Source: UBA6911 sp964481255
Lineage (GTDB): Bacteria; Acidobacteriota; UBA6911
DNA length: 64,000 nucleotides
Reading direction: 5' to 3'
NCBI GenBank assembly: GCA_964481255.1
Contig: CAYZTZ010000003.1
Span: forward strand, 1-64,000
Part shown: positions 1 to 10,882 of the stretch, in pieces
How the letters are laid out: every line of letters starts with the position of its first letter
Position numbering within the stretch: the first letter of the stretch is position 1
Translations under genes and position numbers: made by a program
The notes under the pieces: generated by a model
What the model was told of the DNA's origin: nothing
What the model saw: the letters and a program-made list of their open reading frames with translations, nothing else
The model's database searches: none

Positions 1-689
1 GTCCCTCCGTAGGTGCGCAATCCCACGTAACACCCCGTCAGCGAAATGATGAAGCCGAAAACGACCGGCTTGACCAGCGTCCCCACAAGGTCCGAAAACT
101 GGATCGCGCTGATCGCGTCCGACCAGAACTGGTTCGAGCTGATGAGAAGCTTGTAGGTCGCGATGATCCATCCGCCGATCATGCCCACGGCGTCGCAGAT
201 GACGGTCAGCAGGGGGAGCACCGCCACCATGGCGAAAACGCGGGGCGTCACCAGACGGCGCGTCGGATCGGTCCCCAGCGAACGCATGGCGTTGATCTGC
301 TCGGACACGACCATGGACCCCAGTTCCGAGGCGATGCCGGAACCGATGCGTCCGGAGAGCATCAGGGCGGAAAGAACCGGGCCCAGTTCGCGGACCAGCG
401 TCAGCGAGACAAGCTGCCCGGTCATGCTGACCGCCCCGTAGGTGCGCAACGCGCCTTCGGATTGGATGGCCATGACGGCGCCGGTGAAAAAGCCCGTCAG
501 CATGATAATGGTCAGAGAGCCGACGCCGATCCGGTCCATCTGTATCACGATCTCCCGCCAATAGACCGGACGGGTGAAAATATTCGCGACGGCCCGCGAA
601 GCCAGAAGCGTGTAGGATTGAATTTCCAGAATGACTTTCACCATGATGCGGAGAGGAAATTCCAGCGCCCTGGCAACGGCGTCTCCCAT
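1..689 (-). CDS. mlaE: MlaE/YrbE-family lipid ABC transporter permease, partial (C-terminus cut by window edge)
   Basis: The visible 229 codons read as the integral-membrane permease of the Mla-type ABC transporter that moves phospholipids between outer and inner membranes of diderm bacteria. The start at 689 (ATG) has GGGAG 9 nt upstream. An amphipathic N-terminal stretch is followed by several hydrophobic segments, with family-typical features such as the VRELGPVLSALMLSGRIGSG loop and a later conserved SEQINAMRSLGTDP segment. The coding frame is still open at position 1, so the last part of the protein lies outside the window. The ATPase (MlaF) and MCE (MlaD) partners would be expected on that side. 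It is transcribed divergently from aroC. Confidence 0.93.
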   Translation of the reverse strand, partial: MGDAVARALEFPLRIMVKVILEIQSYTLLASRAVANIFTRPVYWREIVIQMDRIGVGSLTIIMLTGFFTGAVMAIQSEGALRTYGAVSMTGQLVSLTLVRELGPVLSALMLSGRIGSGIASELGSMVVSEQINAMRSLGTDPTRRLVTPRVFAMVAVLPLLTVICDAVGMIGGWIIATYKLLISSNQFWSDAISAIQFSDLVGTLVKPVVFGFIISLTGCYVGLRTYGG

Positions 690-1102
690 GACGTTTCACT
701 CCCTTCGAGAGTTTATGGGCCGTCGGTCGGCCAAGTCAAGGGCAAATCAAGAATCGTTTTGCCCTAAAAGCTTGCGTGAAAACGACTTGGCAATTGTTGC
801 CGGCCGGGCGGCGGAAGGTTTCATGTTCGCGCTTGAAGATTGCGCGTCGCAGGTTGAACACTCCGCCTGCACAGCGGGCAGTCTCGGCAGGCTTCCAGGA
901 TGAGGTCGCGGCCCGACAGGCGGCGGCTTACGATAATGCAATTAGAAGTTGCAGATTCAGGGCGGCGGATTACACTTTGGAATCGACGGGGGACGCTCTT
1001 TCCCGCCGGGCCGCCCGATGCCCCGGGCTCCGGCCGGGCGAGCCGCGCATGCAAACGCCATCGGGTGCGCGACGGCGGGGGCGGCATGGAAAGGAATTTC
1101 TT
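690..1102. other. 413-bp intergenic region between divergent mlaE and aroC
   Basis: No convincing gene is present. An inverted repeat, AGGGCAAA (739-746) and TTTGCCCT (758-765) with an 11-nt spacer, lies near the mlaE end and overlaps its possible promoter. The aroC reading frame happens to stay open upstream to about 776, but the protein encoded there has no family resemblance. I found no RNase P, tmRNA, 6S or riboswitch signature. Confidence 0.6.
710..739 (-). promoter_or_regulatory. Possible sigma-70-type promoter of mlaE
   Basis: On the minus strand TTGACT (739-734) is followed after 18 nt by TAAACT (715-710). The -35 matches 5 of 6 consensus bases and the -10 matches 4 of 6. The predicted transcript start falls about 14 nt before the mlaE ATG, so the ribosome binding site would lie at the very 5' end. 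That is tight, and confidence is limited for this reason. Confidence 0.35.
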
Positions 1103-2272
1103 ATGATCACGTTTATGACTGCGGGCGAGTCGCATGGAAAATGTCTGGTCGGGGTCCTGGAAGGGCTGCCCCGCGGAATCGCCGTGGATCCGGATTTCAT
1201 CAACCGGCAGCTCCGGCGCAGGCGGCTCGGCCACGGGCGGGGGCCGCGCATGGAGATCGAGCAGGATGAAATTGAAATCCTTTCCGGCGTGCGGCACGGC
1301 GAGACTCTGGGGAGCCCCGTTTCCTTCATGATCCCCAACAGGGACTTTGATTCCTGGAAAACCGTCATGTCGGTGGAACGCGAGCCCGAAGGACCCGATG
1401 CAAGGGTTGTGACGCGTCCGCGCCCCGGCCACGCGGACCTGGCGGGAGCCCTGAAATACCAGACCCATGACATACGGGACGTTCTCGAGAGGGCCAGCGC
1501 CCGCGAGACGGCCGCGCGCGTCGCCGCAGGGGCGTTCTGCCGCCTTTTTCTGGCCCGTTTCGGCGTTCGCGTCGGGAGCCATGTCCTGGCGATCGGCGAA
1601 GAACGGGTATCGCCCGGATGGGACGCGCCCGACAGCGAGACGGTCTTCGCGATGGCCGATTCGCCCATGCCGTGCGCCGATCCCGAGGCGGCGAAGCGGA
1701 TGACGGCCGCCATCGACAGGGCGTCGAATCTCGGGGACACTCTCGGCGGCGCCGTCGAGGTTGTGGCGGCTTGCGTCCCGCCCGGTCTCGGCTCCTACGT
1801 CCAGTGGGACCGGCGCCTGGACGGAAGGATCGCGCAGGCCCTCCTCAGCATTCCGTCGGCCAAGGCGGTCGAGATCGGGGAAGGCATCGGCGGGTCGCAG
1901 AAGCCGGGCTCCGCCGTGCACGATGAAATTTTCTACAATCCGGAAACCAGGCGTTTCCTGCGCCGCACCAACAGGGCGGGCGGGCTGGAAGGCGGCGTCA
2001 GCAACGGTTCCGATATCCGGGCGCGAGTCTTTTTCAAGCCGATTCCGACGCTGCGGCGTCCCCTCGGCTCCGTCGATGTCGTTTCCAAGAAGCCTTTTGA
2101 GGCTTCGGTCGAACGGGGAGACGTCTGCGTGGTGCCGGCCGCGGGCGTGATCGCGGAGGCGATGCTCGGCATCGTTCTGGCCGACGCGTTTCTGGAGAAA
2201 TTCGGAGGAGACTCCGTTGAGGAAACGGCGGCGAATTATTCAAGCTACATGCGTCTGCTCGACGCCTATTGA
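1103..2272 (+). CDS. aroC: Chorismate synthase
   Basis: Converts 5-enolpyruvylshikimate-3-phosphate to chorismate with reduced FMN, the last step of the shikimate pathway. The 389-residue product is normal for the long bacterial form. Visible signatures are GHGRGPRMEIE near residue 50, the RPGHADLAGALKY segment near residue 110, RASARETAARVAAGA near residue 133, and a C-terminal SNGSDIRARV region that helps bind FMN. The start at 1103 is chosen because MITFMTAGESHG is the family N-terminus and AAGGAA lies about 7 nt upstream; the open frame continues further upstream without resemblance. def follows after an 84-bp gap with its own promoter. Confidence 0.97.
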   Translation: MITFMTAGESHGKCLVGVLEGLPRGIAVDPDFINRQLRRRRLGHGRGPRMEIEQDEIEILSGVRHGETLGSPVSFMIPNRDFDSWKTVMSVEREPEGPDARVVTRPRPGHADLAGALKYQTHDIRDVLERASARETAARVAAGAFCRLFLARFGVRVGSHVLAIGEERVSPGWDAPDSETVFAMADSPMPCADPEAAKRMTAAIDRASNLGDTLGGAVEVVAACVPPGLGSYVQWDRRLDGRIAQALLSIPSAKAVEIGEGIGGSQKPGSAVHDEIFYNPETRRFLRRTNRAGGLEGGVSNGSDIRARVFFKPIPTLRRPLGSVDVVSKKPFEASVERGDVCVVPAAGVIAEAMLGIVLADAFLEKFGGDSVEETAANYSSYMRLLDAY

Positions 2273-2318
2273 GGCCTTTTTATTTTCCGGGCTGTGCGGC
2301 GGCATCCCGAAGCGGTCC

Positions 2319-2347
2319 TTTACAGCAGGCGGCAACTCCATTAATAT
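2319..2347 (+). promoter_or_regulatory. Predicted promoter of def
   Basis: TTTACA (2319-2324), a 17-nt spacer and TAATAT (2342-2347) lie directly before def. The -10 ends only 9 nt before the ATG at 2357, so the mRNA would carry a leader of about 3 nt or none. No Shine-Dalgarno sequence is visible, which fits leaderless initiation. Confidence 0.5.
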
Positions 2348-2356
2348 TTGAATGTC

Positions 2357-2866
2357 ATGATACTCCCGGTATTGAAGTACGGGGCGCCGGAACTGCGGGC
2401 CGTCAGCAGGGAAGTCGACTGTTTCGACGGGGAGCTTCAGAAGATCGCCCGAAACATGATCGAGACCATGTACAGTTCGCCGGGTATCGGCCTGGCGGCT
2501 CCGCAAGTCGGGATCAACATCCGGCTCACGACCGTCGACCTTTCGGTCGGCGAGGACCCCGACAAGCGGATCATTCTCTGCAACCCGGAGATCGTTTATG
2601 CAGAAGGGGAACAGAAGTGCGAGGAAGGCTGCCTGAGCATCCCCGATTTCAGCGAAGTCGTGACGCGGCCCCTGAAAATGGTCGTCCGCGGGCAAAACGA
2701 ACATGGGGACGAGATACGGCTGGAGGCCGAGGGGCTGCTCGCGCGCTGCCTCAGCCACGAGATTGATCATTTGAACGGAGTCCTTTTCATCGACCACCTC
2801 AGCTCGCTGAAGCGGAGCCTCATCAAGAACAGAATCAAGAAGCTTGCCAAAGCCGGGGAATGGTAA
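2357..2866 (+). CDS. def: Peptide deformylase
   Basis: Removes the N-formyl group from nascent proteins using a bound divalent metal. The 169-residue product carries all three family motifs: GIGLAAPQVG (near residue 44), EGCLSIP (near 92, with the metal-binding Cys) and HEIDHLNG (near 135, with the two metal-binding His and the catalytic Glu). A TTG at 2348 would add three residues, but the ATG at 2357 fits the family N-terminus and the promoter position. It ends 3 nt before fmt, the enzyme that adds the formyl group this one removes, so the two are very likely cotranscribed. Confidence 0.96.
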   Translation: MILPVLKYGAPELRAVSREVDCFDGELQKIARNMIETMYSSPGIGLAAPQVGINIRLTTVDLSVGEDPDKRIILCNPEIVYAEGEQKCEEGCLSIPDFSEVVTRPLKMVVRGQNEHGDEIRLEAEGLLARCLSHEIDHLNGVLFIDHLSSLKRSLIKNRIKKLAKAGEW

Positions 2867-2869
2867 GTC

Positions 2870-3808
2870 ATGCGCGTCGTTTTCCTGGGCACCCCGGATT
2901 TCGCCGTTCCGGCCCTTCAGGCGCTCCTCGACCACTCCTACGACGTCCGCGGCGTATTCACGCAGCCGGACCGCCCTTCAGGGCGGGGTCAAAAGCTGCA
3001 GTCAAGCCCGATCAAAATCCTGGCGCTGAAACAGGGCATCCCTGTGTTTCAACCCGAAAGAATCCGCGACGAGGCAAACAGGACCGTCCTGGAGGACCTG
3101 CGTCCCGATTTCATCGTGACCGTGGCATACGGGCAGATTCTTCCGGGGTGGGTCCTGCGTTCGGCCGCGATCGCCCCGGTGAATATCCACGCCTCGCTTC
3201 TGCCCAGGTACCGCGGCGCGGCGCCCATCCCATGGGCGATTCTCAACGGAGACGCCGTCACGGGCGTCACCACCATGATCATGGAAGAAACTCTGGATTC
3301 AGGCCCGATTCTGCTGCAGGAGGAAATCCCCATCCCTCCCGACAAGACGGCGGGCGAACTGGCCGGCGAGCTCTCGGTCTTGGGCGCGCGCCTGCTGATC
3401 CGGACGCTGGAGGGCCTGCAAAAAGGACAGATTCAGCCGGCCGTTCAGGACGAAAGCAAGGCCTCCTGGGCCCCGCGCATCACCAAGGAAATGGGCCGTA
3501 TTTCCTGGGACGGCCGCGCCCGCGACATTCACAACCGGGTCCGCGCCATGAACCCGCGGCCGGTCGCTTTCACGCTCTTCCGCGGCAGTCCTCTGCAGAT
3601 CTGGCGCAGTCTCGCTGAAACGCATCCTTCGGAGGCCGGCGAGGAGCCCGGGACGGTGCTGGGAGTGTCGGGCAAAGGACTGCGCGTCCAGTGCGCAGAT
3701 AAAACGGTCCTGAGCATACTGGAAGCGCAGATGCCGGGGAAAAGCCGCGTGACGGGACGCGAGTTCGCCAGCGGGGCCCGTTTGCGGCCAGGCGACCGGA
3801 TCGAATAG
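2870..3808 (+). CDS. fmt: Methionyl-tRNA formyltransferase
   Basis: Formylates initiator Met-tRNA with 10-formyl-tetrahydrofolate. The protein is 312 residues, the usual length. The N-terminal Rossmann-like domain opens with MRVVFLGTPDFAVPAL, and the formyltransferase signature HASLLPRYRGAAPIPWAI lies near residues 107-124 with the catalytic His and following basic residues. The C-terminal OB-like domain that binds tRNA begins after about residue 205. It follows def by 3 nt, forming the widespread def-fmt pair, and is followed by rsmB after 42 nt. Confidence 0.97.
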   Translation: MRVVFLGTPDFAVPALQALLDHSYDVRGVFTQPDRPSGRGQKLQSSPIKILALKQGIPVFQPERIRDEANRTVLEDLRPDFIVTVAYGQILPGWVLRSAAIAPVNIHASLLPRYRGAAPIPWAILNGDAVTGVTTMIMEETLDSGPILLQEEIPIPPDKTAGELAGELSVLGARLLIRTLEGLQKGQIQPAVQDESKASWAPRITKEMGRISWDGRARDIHNRVRAMNPRPVAFTLFRGSPLQIWRSLAETHPSEAGEEPGTVLGVSGKGLRVQCADKTVLSILEAQMPGKSRVTGREFASGARLRPGDRIE

Positions 3809-3850
3809 AACGAACGTCGTCCAAACCGGCGAGTCCAACAGGGAACGCTG

Positions 3851-5146
3851 ATGATATCCCCCGCCCGGGCAACAGCCTATGATTTGCTGCGCCGGATTGA
3901 GGCGCGGCGCATTTTCAGCGACGACGCGCTCCATTCGGAGGCGATCAGGCGTCTGGACGAGCGGGACAGGCGTCTGGTGACGGAAATCGTTTACGGTTCG
4001 CTGCGTTGGAGGGGATTGCTCGATGACGCGCTGGCGGCGGCGAGCGACCGTCCATGGCGGAAGGTCTCCCCGGGAATCCGGACGCTGCTCCGGATGAGCC
4101 TGTACCAGATGTGGTTTATGGACCGTGTTCCGGATCACGCCCTGGTGAATGACGCGGCGGAGTTGGCCAAGACAGGGTTGGGTAGAGGCGTGCCGGGCTA
4201 TGTGAACGCCGTCCTGCGGCGTCTGGCCCGCGAGCGCCCCTGGACCCGGGACGCGCTCAGGCAAAAAGCCCCTCCCTGGGTTCGCGTGTCTCTCCCCAGG
4301 TGGCTCTGGGAGCGATGGGCGGCGCGCTACGGAGAAGAGAGGGCGGAGAAGTTCGCCCTTTCGCTGAACCGCCCGCCGCGTCCATCGGCGAGGCGTGGCG
4401 CTGAAGGGGAGCGGCTTCCTGCAGGGGCCTCGGTTTCGGATCTGGTGCCGGGCACTTATTTTTTGGACACCGTCGATGCTGAAGCCGAGGGGTCCGGCAC
4501 GGAATTTATTCAGTATCAGGACGAGGCTTCCCAGCTGATACCCCATCTGCTGGGACCGATAAAAGGGTGGAAAATCTGGGATGCCTGCGCCGCGCCCGGC
4601 GGGAAAGCGGTCATCCTGCGCCGCGAATGCGGTGAAACGGGACGCGTGATCGCGGTCGACTGCAGCGTCGAACGAATCCTGCGCATGGCCCGGCTTGTGC
4701 GCGTCGAATGGGGCGCGCCCCTTGATGTTGTCGCAGCCGATGCCCGGCGGCCGGCTCCCTTCAACGTGCGGTTCGACGCCGTGCTTGCCGACGTCCCGTG
4801 CTCGGGGCTGGGGACCCTGCGGCGGAATCCGGAGATAAAATGGCGTTTTCGGCCGGAGGAATTCGCTCGCCTGGCAGAAAGCCAGAAAGGCATCCTTCGT
4901 TCCGTTGCCGAGTCGGTCCGGGTCGGGGGGTATCTGCTGTACTCGACCTGTTCCACGGAGCCTGAGGAAAATGAGCGCGTGGTCGAAGACTTTCTAAGCG
5001 GGCGCTCCGATTTCCGCCTGCAGCGTCCGCTTTACCCGCGCGGGATTGAGGCGTGGACCGGGCCGGACGGCATGGTGCGCACCTTCCCGTCCGAGCGGCT
5101 GTGGGACGGCATGTTTGCAGCCCTTCTCGTCCGGCACAGGGAATGA
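3851..5146 (+). CDS. rsmB: 16S rRNA (cytosine-967-C5)-methyltransferase
   Basis: The 431-residue protein has an N-terminal NusB-like RNA-binding domain (about 1-135) and a C-terminal SAM-dependent methyltransferase domain of the Nol1/Nop2/Sun family. The SAM-binding loop DACAAPGGKA lies near residue 243. DVPCSGLGTLRRNPEIKWRF, near residue 315, contains the PC motif, and YSTCS near residue 365 carries the catalytic Cys. These two cysteines are the m5C chemistry signature. Its position after def-fmt matches the fmt-rsmB order seen in many bacteria. Confidence 0.95.
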   Translation: MISPARATAYDLLRRIEARRIFSDDALHSEAIRRLDERDRRLVTEIVYGSLRWRGLLDDALAAASDRPWRKVSPGIRTLLRMSLYQMWFMDRVPDHALVNDAAELAKTGLGRGVPGYVNAVLRRLARERPWTRDALRQKAPPWVRVSLPRWLWERWAARYGEERAEKFALSLNRPPRPSARRGAEGERLPAGASVSDLVPGTYFLDTVDAEAEGSGTEFIQYQDEASQLIPHLLGPIKGWKIWDACAAPGGKAVILRRECGETGRVIAVDCSVERILRMARLVRVEWGAPLDVVAADARRPAPFNVRFDAVLADVPCSGLGTLRRNPEIKWRFRPEEFARLAESQKGILRSVAESVRVGGYLLYSTCSTEPEENERVVEDFLSGRSDFRLQRPLYPRGIEAWTGPDGMVRTFPSERLWDGMFAALLVRHRE

Positions 5147-5246
5147 TCGTCCGGGCACCCGCGCCGACACGGCATCTGGGAAATCAGGGCGATCTGTGGT
5201 ACCCTTCACCCGATCCATGGCGGATACCGGAAGGCGGGACTGGAAA

Positions 5247-5951
5247 TTGAAACGGATCATAGAGATTGCGCCCTCGATACTGGCGGCGGACTTCATGAGG
5301 CTGGGCCGTGAAATCATGGATGTGGAACACGCCGGCGCCGGTTTGATTCACCTGGACGTAATGGACGGCCACTTTGTGCCCAACATAACGTTCGGCCCTC
5401 CCGTCGTCGCGTCGATCGGAAAAGACACTCTGCTGCCGCTGGACGTGCACCTGATGATAGAGAACCCGGCACGCTATCTCGATGACTTCATCGGCGCCGG
5501 GGCGCGAATGCTTTCGGTTCATGTCGAGGCCGATGCCCATTTGGACCGAACTTTGAATTACATCCGGAGCCGGGGAGTCCGTCCGGGAATCGCCGTCAAT
5601 CCGGGCACGCCGCTGGGCCTTCTCGAAGAAGTCCTGCACCTGGCGGATTTCGTCCTGCTCATGACGGTCAATCCCGGCTTCGGCGGCCAGGCCTTTATTC
5701 CTTCTTCATTGAAAAAGATAAAAAAGCTGAAACAGCTTATCGCGTCCGAGAACCTTCCGTGCAGGATCGAGGTCGACGGGGGCATCGGGCCGGACAATCT
5801 GGGCGATGTGCTGAAGGCAGGCGCGGAAATCATCGTGGCCGGTTCGGCCGTTTTCCGCAGTCCGAAGGGCCCCGCCAGAGCCTTTCGTGAAATGAACAGG
5901 ATCGCCGAGCGGCACTCGCAGAGCCTTGAAAAAGGCCGGACCGCCCCGTGA
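5247..5951 (+). CDS. rpe: Ribulose-phosphate 3-epimerase
   Basis: Interconverts ribulose-5-phosphate and xylulose-5-phosphate in the pentose phosphate pathway. It is a TIM barrel of about 234 residues with IAPSILAADF at the N-terminus, the HLDVMDGHFVPNITFG segment carrying metal-binding and catalytic residues, HLMIENP, LMTVNPGFGGQ, and the phosphate-binding EVDGGI near the C-terminus. The start is uncertain: a TTG at 5247 gives the family N-terminus and has GGAAGG upstream, whereas an ATG at 5217 would add ten residues with no ribosome binding site. The end overlaps a spurious upstream extension of the next gene. Confidence 0.93.
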   Translation: MKRIIEIAPSILAADFMRLGREIMDVEHAGAGLIHLDVMDGHFVPNITFGPPVVASIGKDTLLPLDVHLMIENPARYLDDFIGAGARMLSVHVEADAHLDRTLNYIRSRGVRPGIAVNPGTPLGLLEEVLHLADFVLLMTVNPGFGGQAFIPSSLKKIKKLKQLIASENLPCRIEVDGGIGPDNLGDVLKAGAEIIVAGSAVFRSPKGPARAFREMNRIAERHSQSLEKGRTAP

Positions 5952-5998
5952 TCCGTTTTCAGACGGCTTCCAACGAGTTACGGGAGGCAACAAAGACA

Positions 5999-7159
5999 AT
6001 GGGACTTGTGAAACGCTGCTGCATGATTTGCATCCTGCTGATCCTCACCTGGGGATGCGGTCAAAAGAGCGCGAAACTCCAGAAGAGCGTCGTCCCGCCC
6101 GACAAGACGCTTTTTGAGACGGGGACGGAATATCTGGAAAAGAGCCAGTACATCAAGGCGCGCCTGGCGTTCCAGACGCTGATCAACACCTACCCCGACA
6201 GCGAGATGGCGGCCGAATCCTATATGGCCATCGGCGATTCCTTCTACGAGGAGGGAGGGACCGAAAACCTGCTGCAGGCGGAGGATCAGTACACCAACTT
6301 CATCGTTTTTTTCCCGGCGCATCCCAAGGCCCCCGACGCGCAGATGAAGATCATCGCGGCGAACATGAAGATGATGCGTTCTCCGGACCGCGATCAGAAA
6401 TACACCTATAAGGCGGAGCGCGCCATCAAGAAAATGATGGAGCAGTTCCCCGACAGCGATTACGTCCCCATCGCCAGGCGCTTCCTCGACGAGGTGCAGG
6501 AGGTTCTCGCCAAGGGGGATCTCGGAGTCGGCGAGTTTTACCTCGACCGGCGGAATTATGCGGGGGCGGTCGGGCGTTTCCGGGAGATCATGGACAAATA
6601 CCCGAATTTCTCCGGCATGGATGAGATCTATTTCCTTATGGGCGACGTACTGGAGAAAAGCAACAATCCCGACGAGGCGGCCATCTATTACGGGAAAATC
6701 GCGCAGGGCTACCCCTTCAGCAAGCGGTTCGAGGAGGCCAAGAAGCATCTGAATCTTCTGGGCAAACCGGTCCCTCCGGTCGATACGCAACTTGCGGTGC
6801 AGAATAAGGCGAGGCTGAAGCCCGAGGAGGGCTTTTCGCCCCTGAAACCTCTGATCGAGTTCACCAAGGCGCTCGGGTTCATCGGACCGCCGGACCGTTT
6901 TGAGATGGCGAAAAAGACTCTGGAAGCGGAAAAGGCCAAACAACCCGAGGCTGAGATTGCCGGAACAAGACCGCCCGCAGGCGCCGGCGACGGCATTCAG
7001 ATTGAGACCGTGCTGCGGAAAACGGCGTCGGGAGAAGTGGAAGATATCACCGTTTTGGGATCAGGCTCCGGTCAAACTGCCAACGGGCAGTCTGCGGACG
7101 ACAAGAAAAAGGAGAGCGCCAAGAGAAAGAGAAAAGGCGCCGCCAAAAAACCTTCGTGA
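5999..7159 (+). CDS. bamD: BamD-like outer-membrane assembly lipoprotein with a long basic C-terminal tail
   Basis: A lipoprotein signal (basic start, hydrophobic run, LTWGC with Cys at residue 20) is followed by tetratricopeptide repeats. Among them are the FETGTEYLEKSQYIKARLAF segment and DSEMAAESYMAIGDSFYEEG, typical of BamD, which works with BamA in inserting beta-barrel proteins. The core (to about residue 265) matches BamD in size. The extra ~120 residues have no recognisable domain and end in a Lys/Arg-rich tail, which is unusual for BamD. The ATG at 5999 is chosen because GGAGG lies 11 nt upstream and it places the signal peptide correctly. A response-regulator gene starts 7 nt after the stop. 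Confidence 0.85.
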   Translation: MGLVKRCCMICILLILTWGCGQKSAKLQKSVVPPDKTLFETGTEYLEKSQYIKARLAFQTLINTYPDSEMAAESYMAIGDSFYEEGGTENLLQAEDQYTNFIVFFPAHPKAPDAQMKIIAANMKMMRSPDRDQKYTYKAERAIKKMMEQFPDSDYVPIARRFLDEVQEVLAKGDLGVGEFYLDRRNYAGAVGRFREIMDKYPNFSGMDEIYFLMGDVLEKSNNPDEAAIYYGKIAQGYPFSKRFEEAKKHLNLLGKPVPPVDTQLAVQNKARLKPEEGFSPLKPLIEFTKALGFIGPPDRFEMAKKTLEAEKAKQPEAEIAGTRPPAGAGDGIQIETVLRKTASGEVEDITVLGSGSGQTANGQSADDKKKESAKRKRKGAAKKPS

Positions 7160-7166
7160 GTTCCCC

Positions 7167-7943
7167 ATGGCCCTGAAAATATTCGTAGCGGACGACAGCG
7201 TCACCATCCAAAGAATAGTATCCCTGGCCTTCAGCGCGGAAGACGCCGTGGTCGATGCGGCCACGGACGGCGAGTCCGCCCTGGACGCGATTCGCGCCCT
7301 CCGGCCGGACATCGTCCTGGCCGACGTCTGCATGCCCGGACGCAATGGATATGAACTCTGCGCCGCGGTCAAGCAGGATCCCGGCCTGGCGGGCACGCCG
7401 GTCGTGCTGCTGGTCGGGGTTTTCGAGCCCTACGATGAGGCCGAAGCGGCACGGGTGCGCAGCGACGGCCGTCTCACAAAGCCCTTTGACACGGAAGAGC
7501 TTATTCAGACGGTGCACGCGCTCGCGGCCGGCGGCGGTGCAGGCACGGATGTCGAAGCGGAGACCGGAGCCGCAGCCGAGGAACAAACGCCGCAAGCAGG
7601 CCCGAGGTTCGCCAGGGGATTCGCGACCGAACGCATGTGGAATTCCTTTACGGGACCCGGCCGCATTCTGGACCTGCTCGATGTCGAGGATGAACCATGG
7701 GCGGGCGCCGCGCCGGAGGCCGCGCGGGAAACGGTTTCCTGCGGGAGCTCTCCAGAGGCCGAAGGGCGCCGGGGACAGGGCGCCGCGGGCGCGCCGATTC
7801 CCGAGGATGTGCTCGACGCCATTGTGGACAGGGTCGTGAGGCGGATGTCCGCGGACGTCGTGCGCGAGGTGGCCTGGGAAGTGGTCCCGGAGCTTTCCGA
7901 GATTATCATTCGCCGCACGCTCGAGGAACAGAAGAAATCCTGA
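7167..7943 (+). CDS. Orphan response regulator (REC domain plus helical C-terminus)
   Basis: A CheY-like receiver domain spans residues 1-120, with the acidic pair D9-D10, phosphoacceptor D53 in ADVCMPG and the conserved K105 in LTKPFD. The Thr/Ser normally at the end of beta-4 is a Val (LLVGVFEP), so switching may differ from CheY. A 90-residue linker rich in Ala and acidic residues follows. The last ~50 residues form a conserved-looking helical region with VVRRMSADVVREVAWEVVPE, a pattern I associate with acidobacterial and deltaproteobacterial stand-alone regulators. No DNA-binding domain or histidine kinase gene is present nearby. It starts 7 nt after the bamD-like gene and is probably cotranscribed with it. 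Confidence 0.85.
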   Translation: MALKIFVADDSVTIQRIVSLAFSAEDAVVDAATDGESALDAIRALRPDIVLADVCMPGRNGYELCAAVKQDPGLAGTPVVLLVGVFEPYDEAEAARVRSDGRLTKPFDTEELIQTVHALAAGGGAGTDVEAETGAAAEEQTPQAGPRFARGFATERMWNSFTGPGRILDLLDVEDEPWAGAAPEAARETVSCGSSPEAEGRRGQGAAGAPIPEDVLDAIVDRVVRRMSADVVREVAWEVVPELSEIIIRRTLEEQKKS

Positions 7944-8205
7944 CAGCGTTCCCCCCTTCACCCTGCCTATCCGGCGATCCCTCCCGATCAATCCCCGGTG
8001 GAAGGCCTTCCGCTCCGCCGCGGGCAGACTGGACTCGGCGCGGCGAATTGAATAGAATGACGATTTTTGTCGCCGGGAAGGCGTCCTGCAAGGCCCTGCG
8101 GCCTTTCAGTGCAAACCGCAAAGACCTCCAAAGCCTCCGGGAGAGGGAGACGCCTGGCGGTCTTCGAGGTCACAGTGGACGATGAACGCTGATGAATGAG
8201 GTTTT

Positions 8206-10881
<2,676 letters not shown>

Positions 10882-10882
10882 A

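Noticed and set aside
7944..8205. T-box or attenuator before valS
   Set aside because: No T-box AGGGTGG-type sequence, specifier loop or valine-rich leader peptide was found; only a short hairpin is present.
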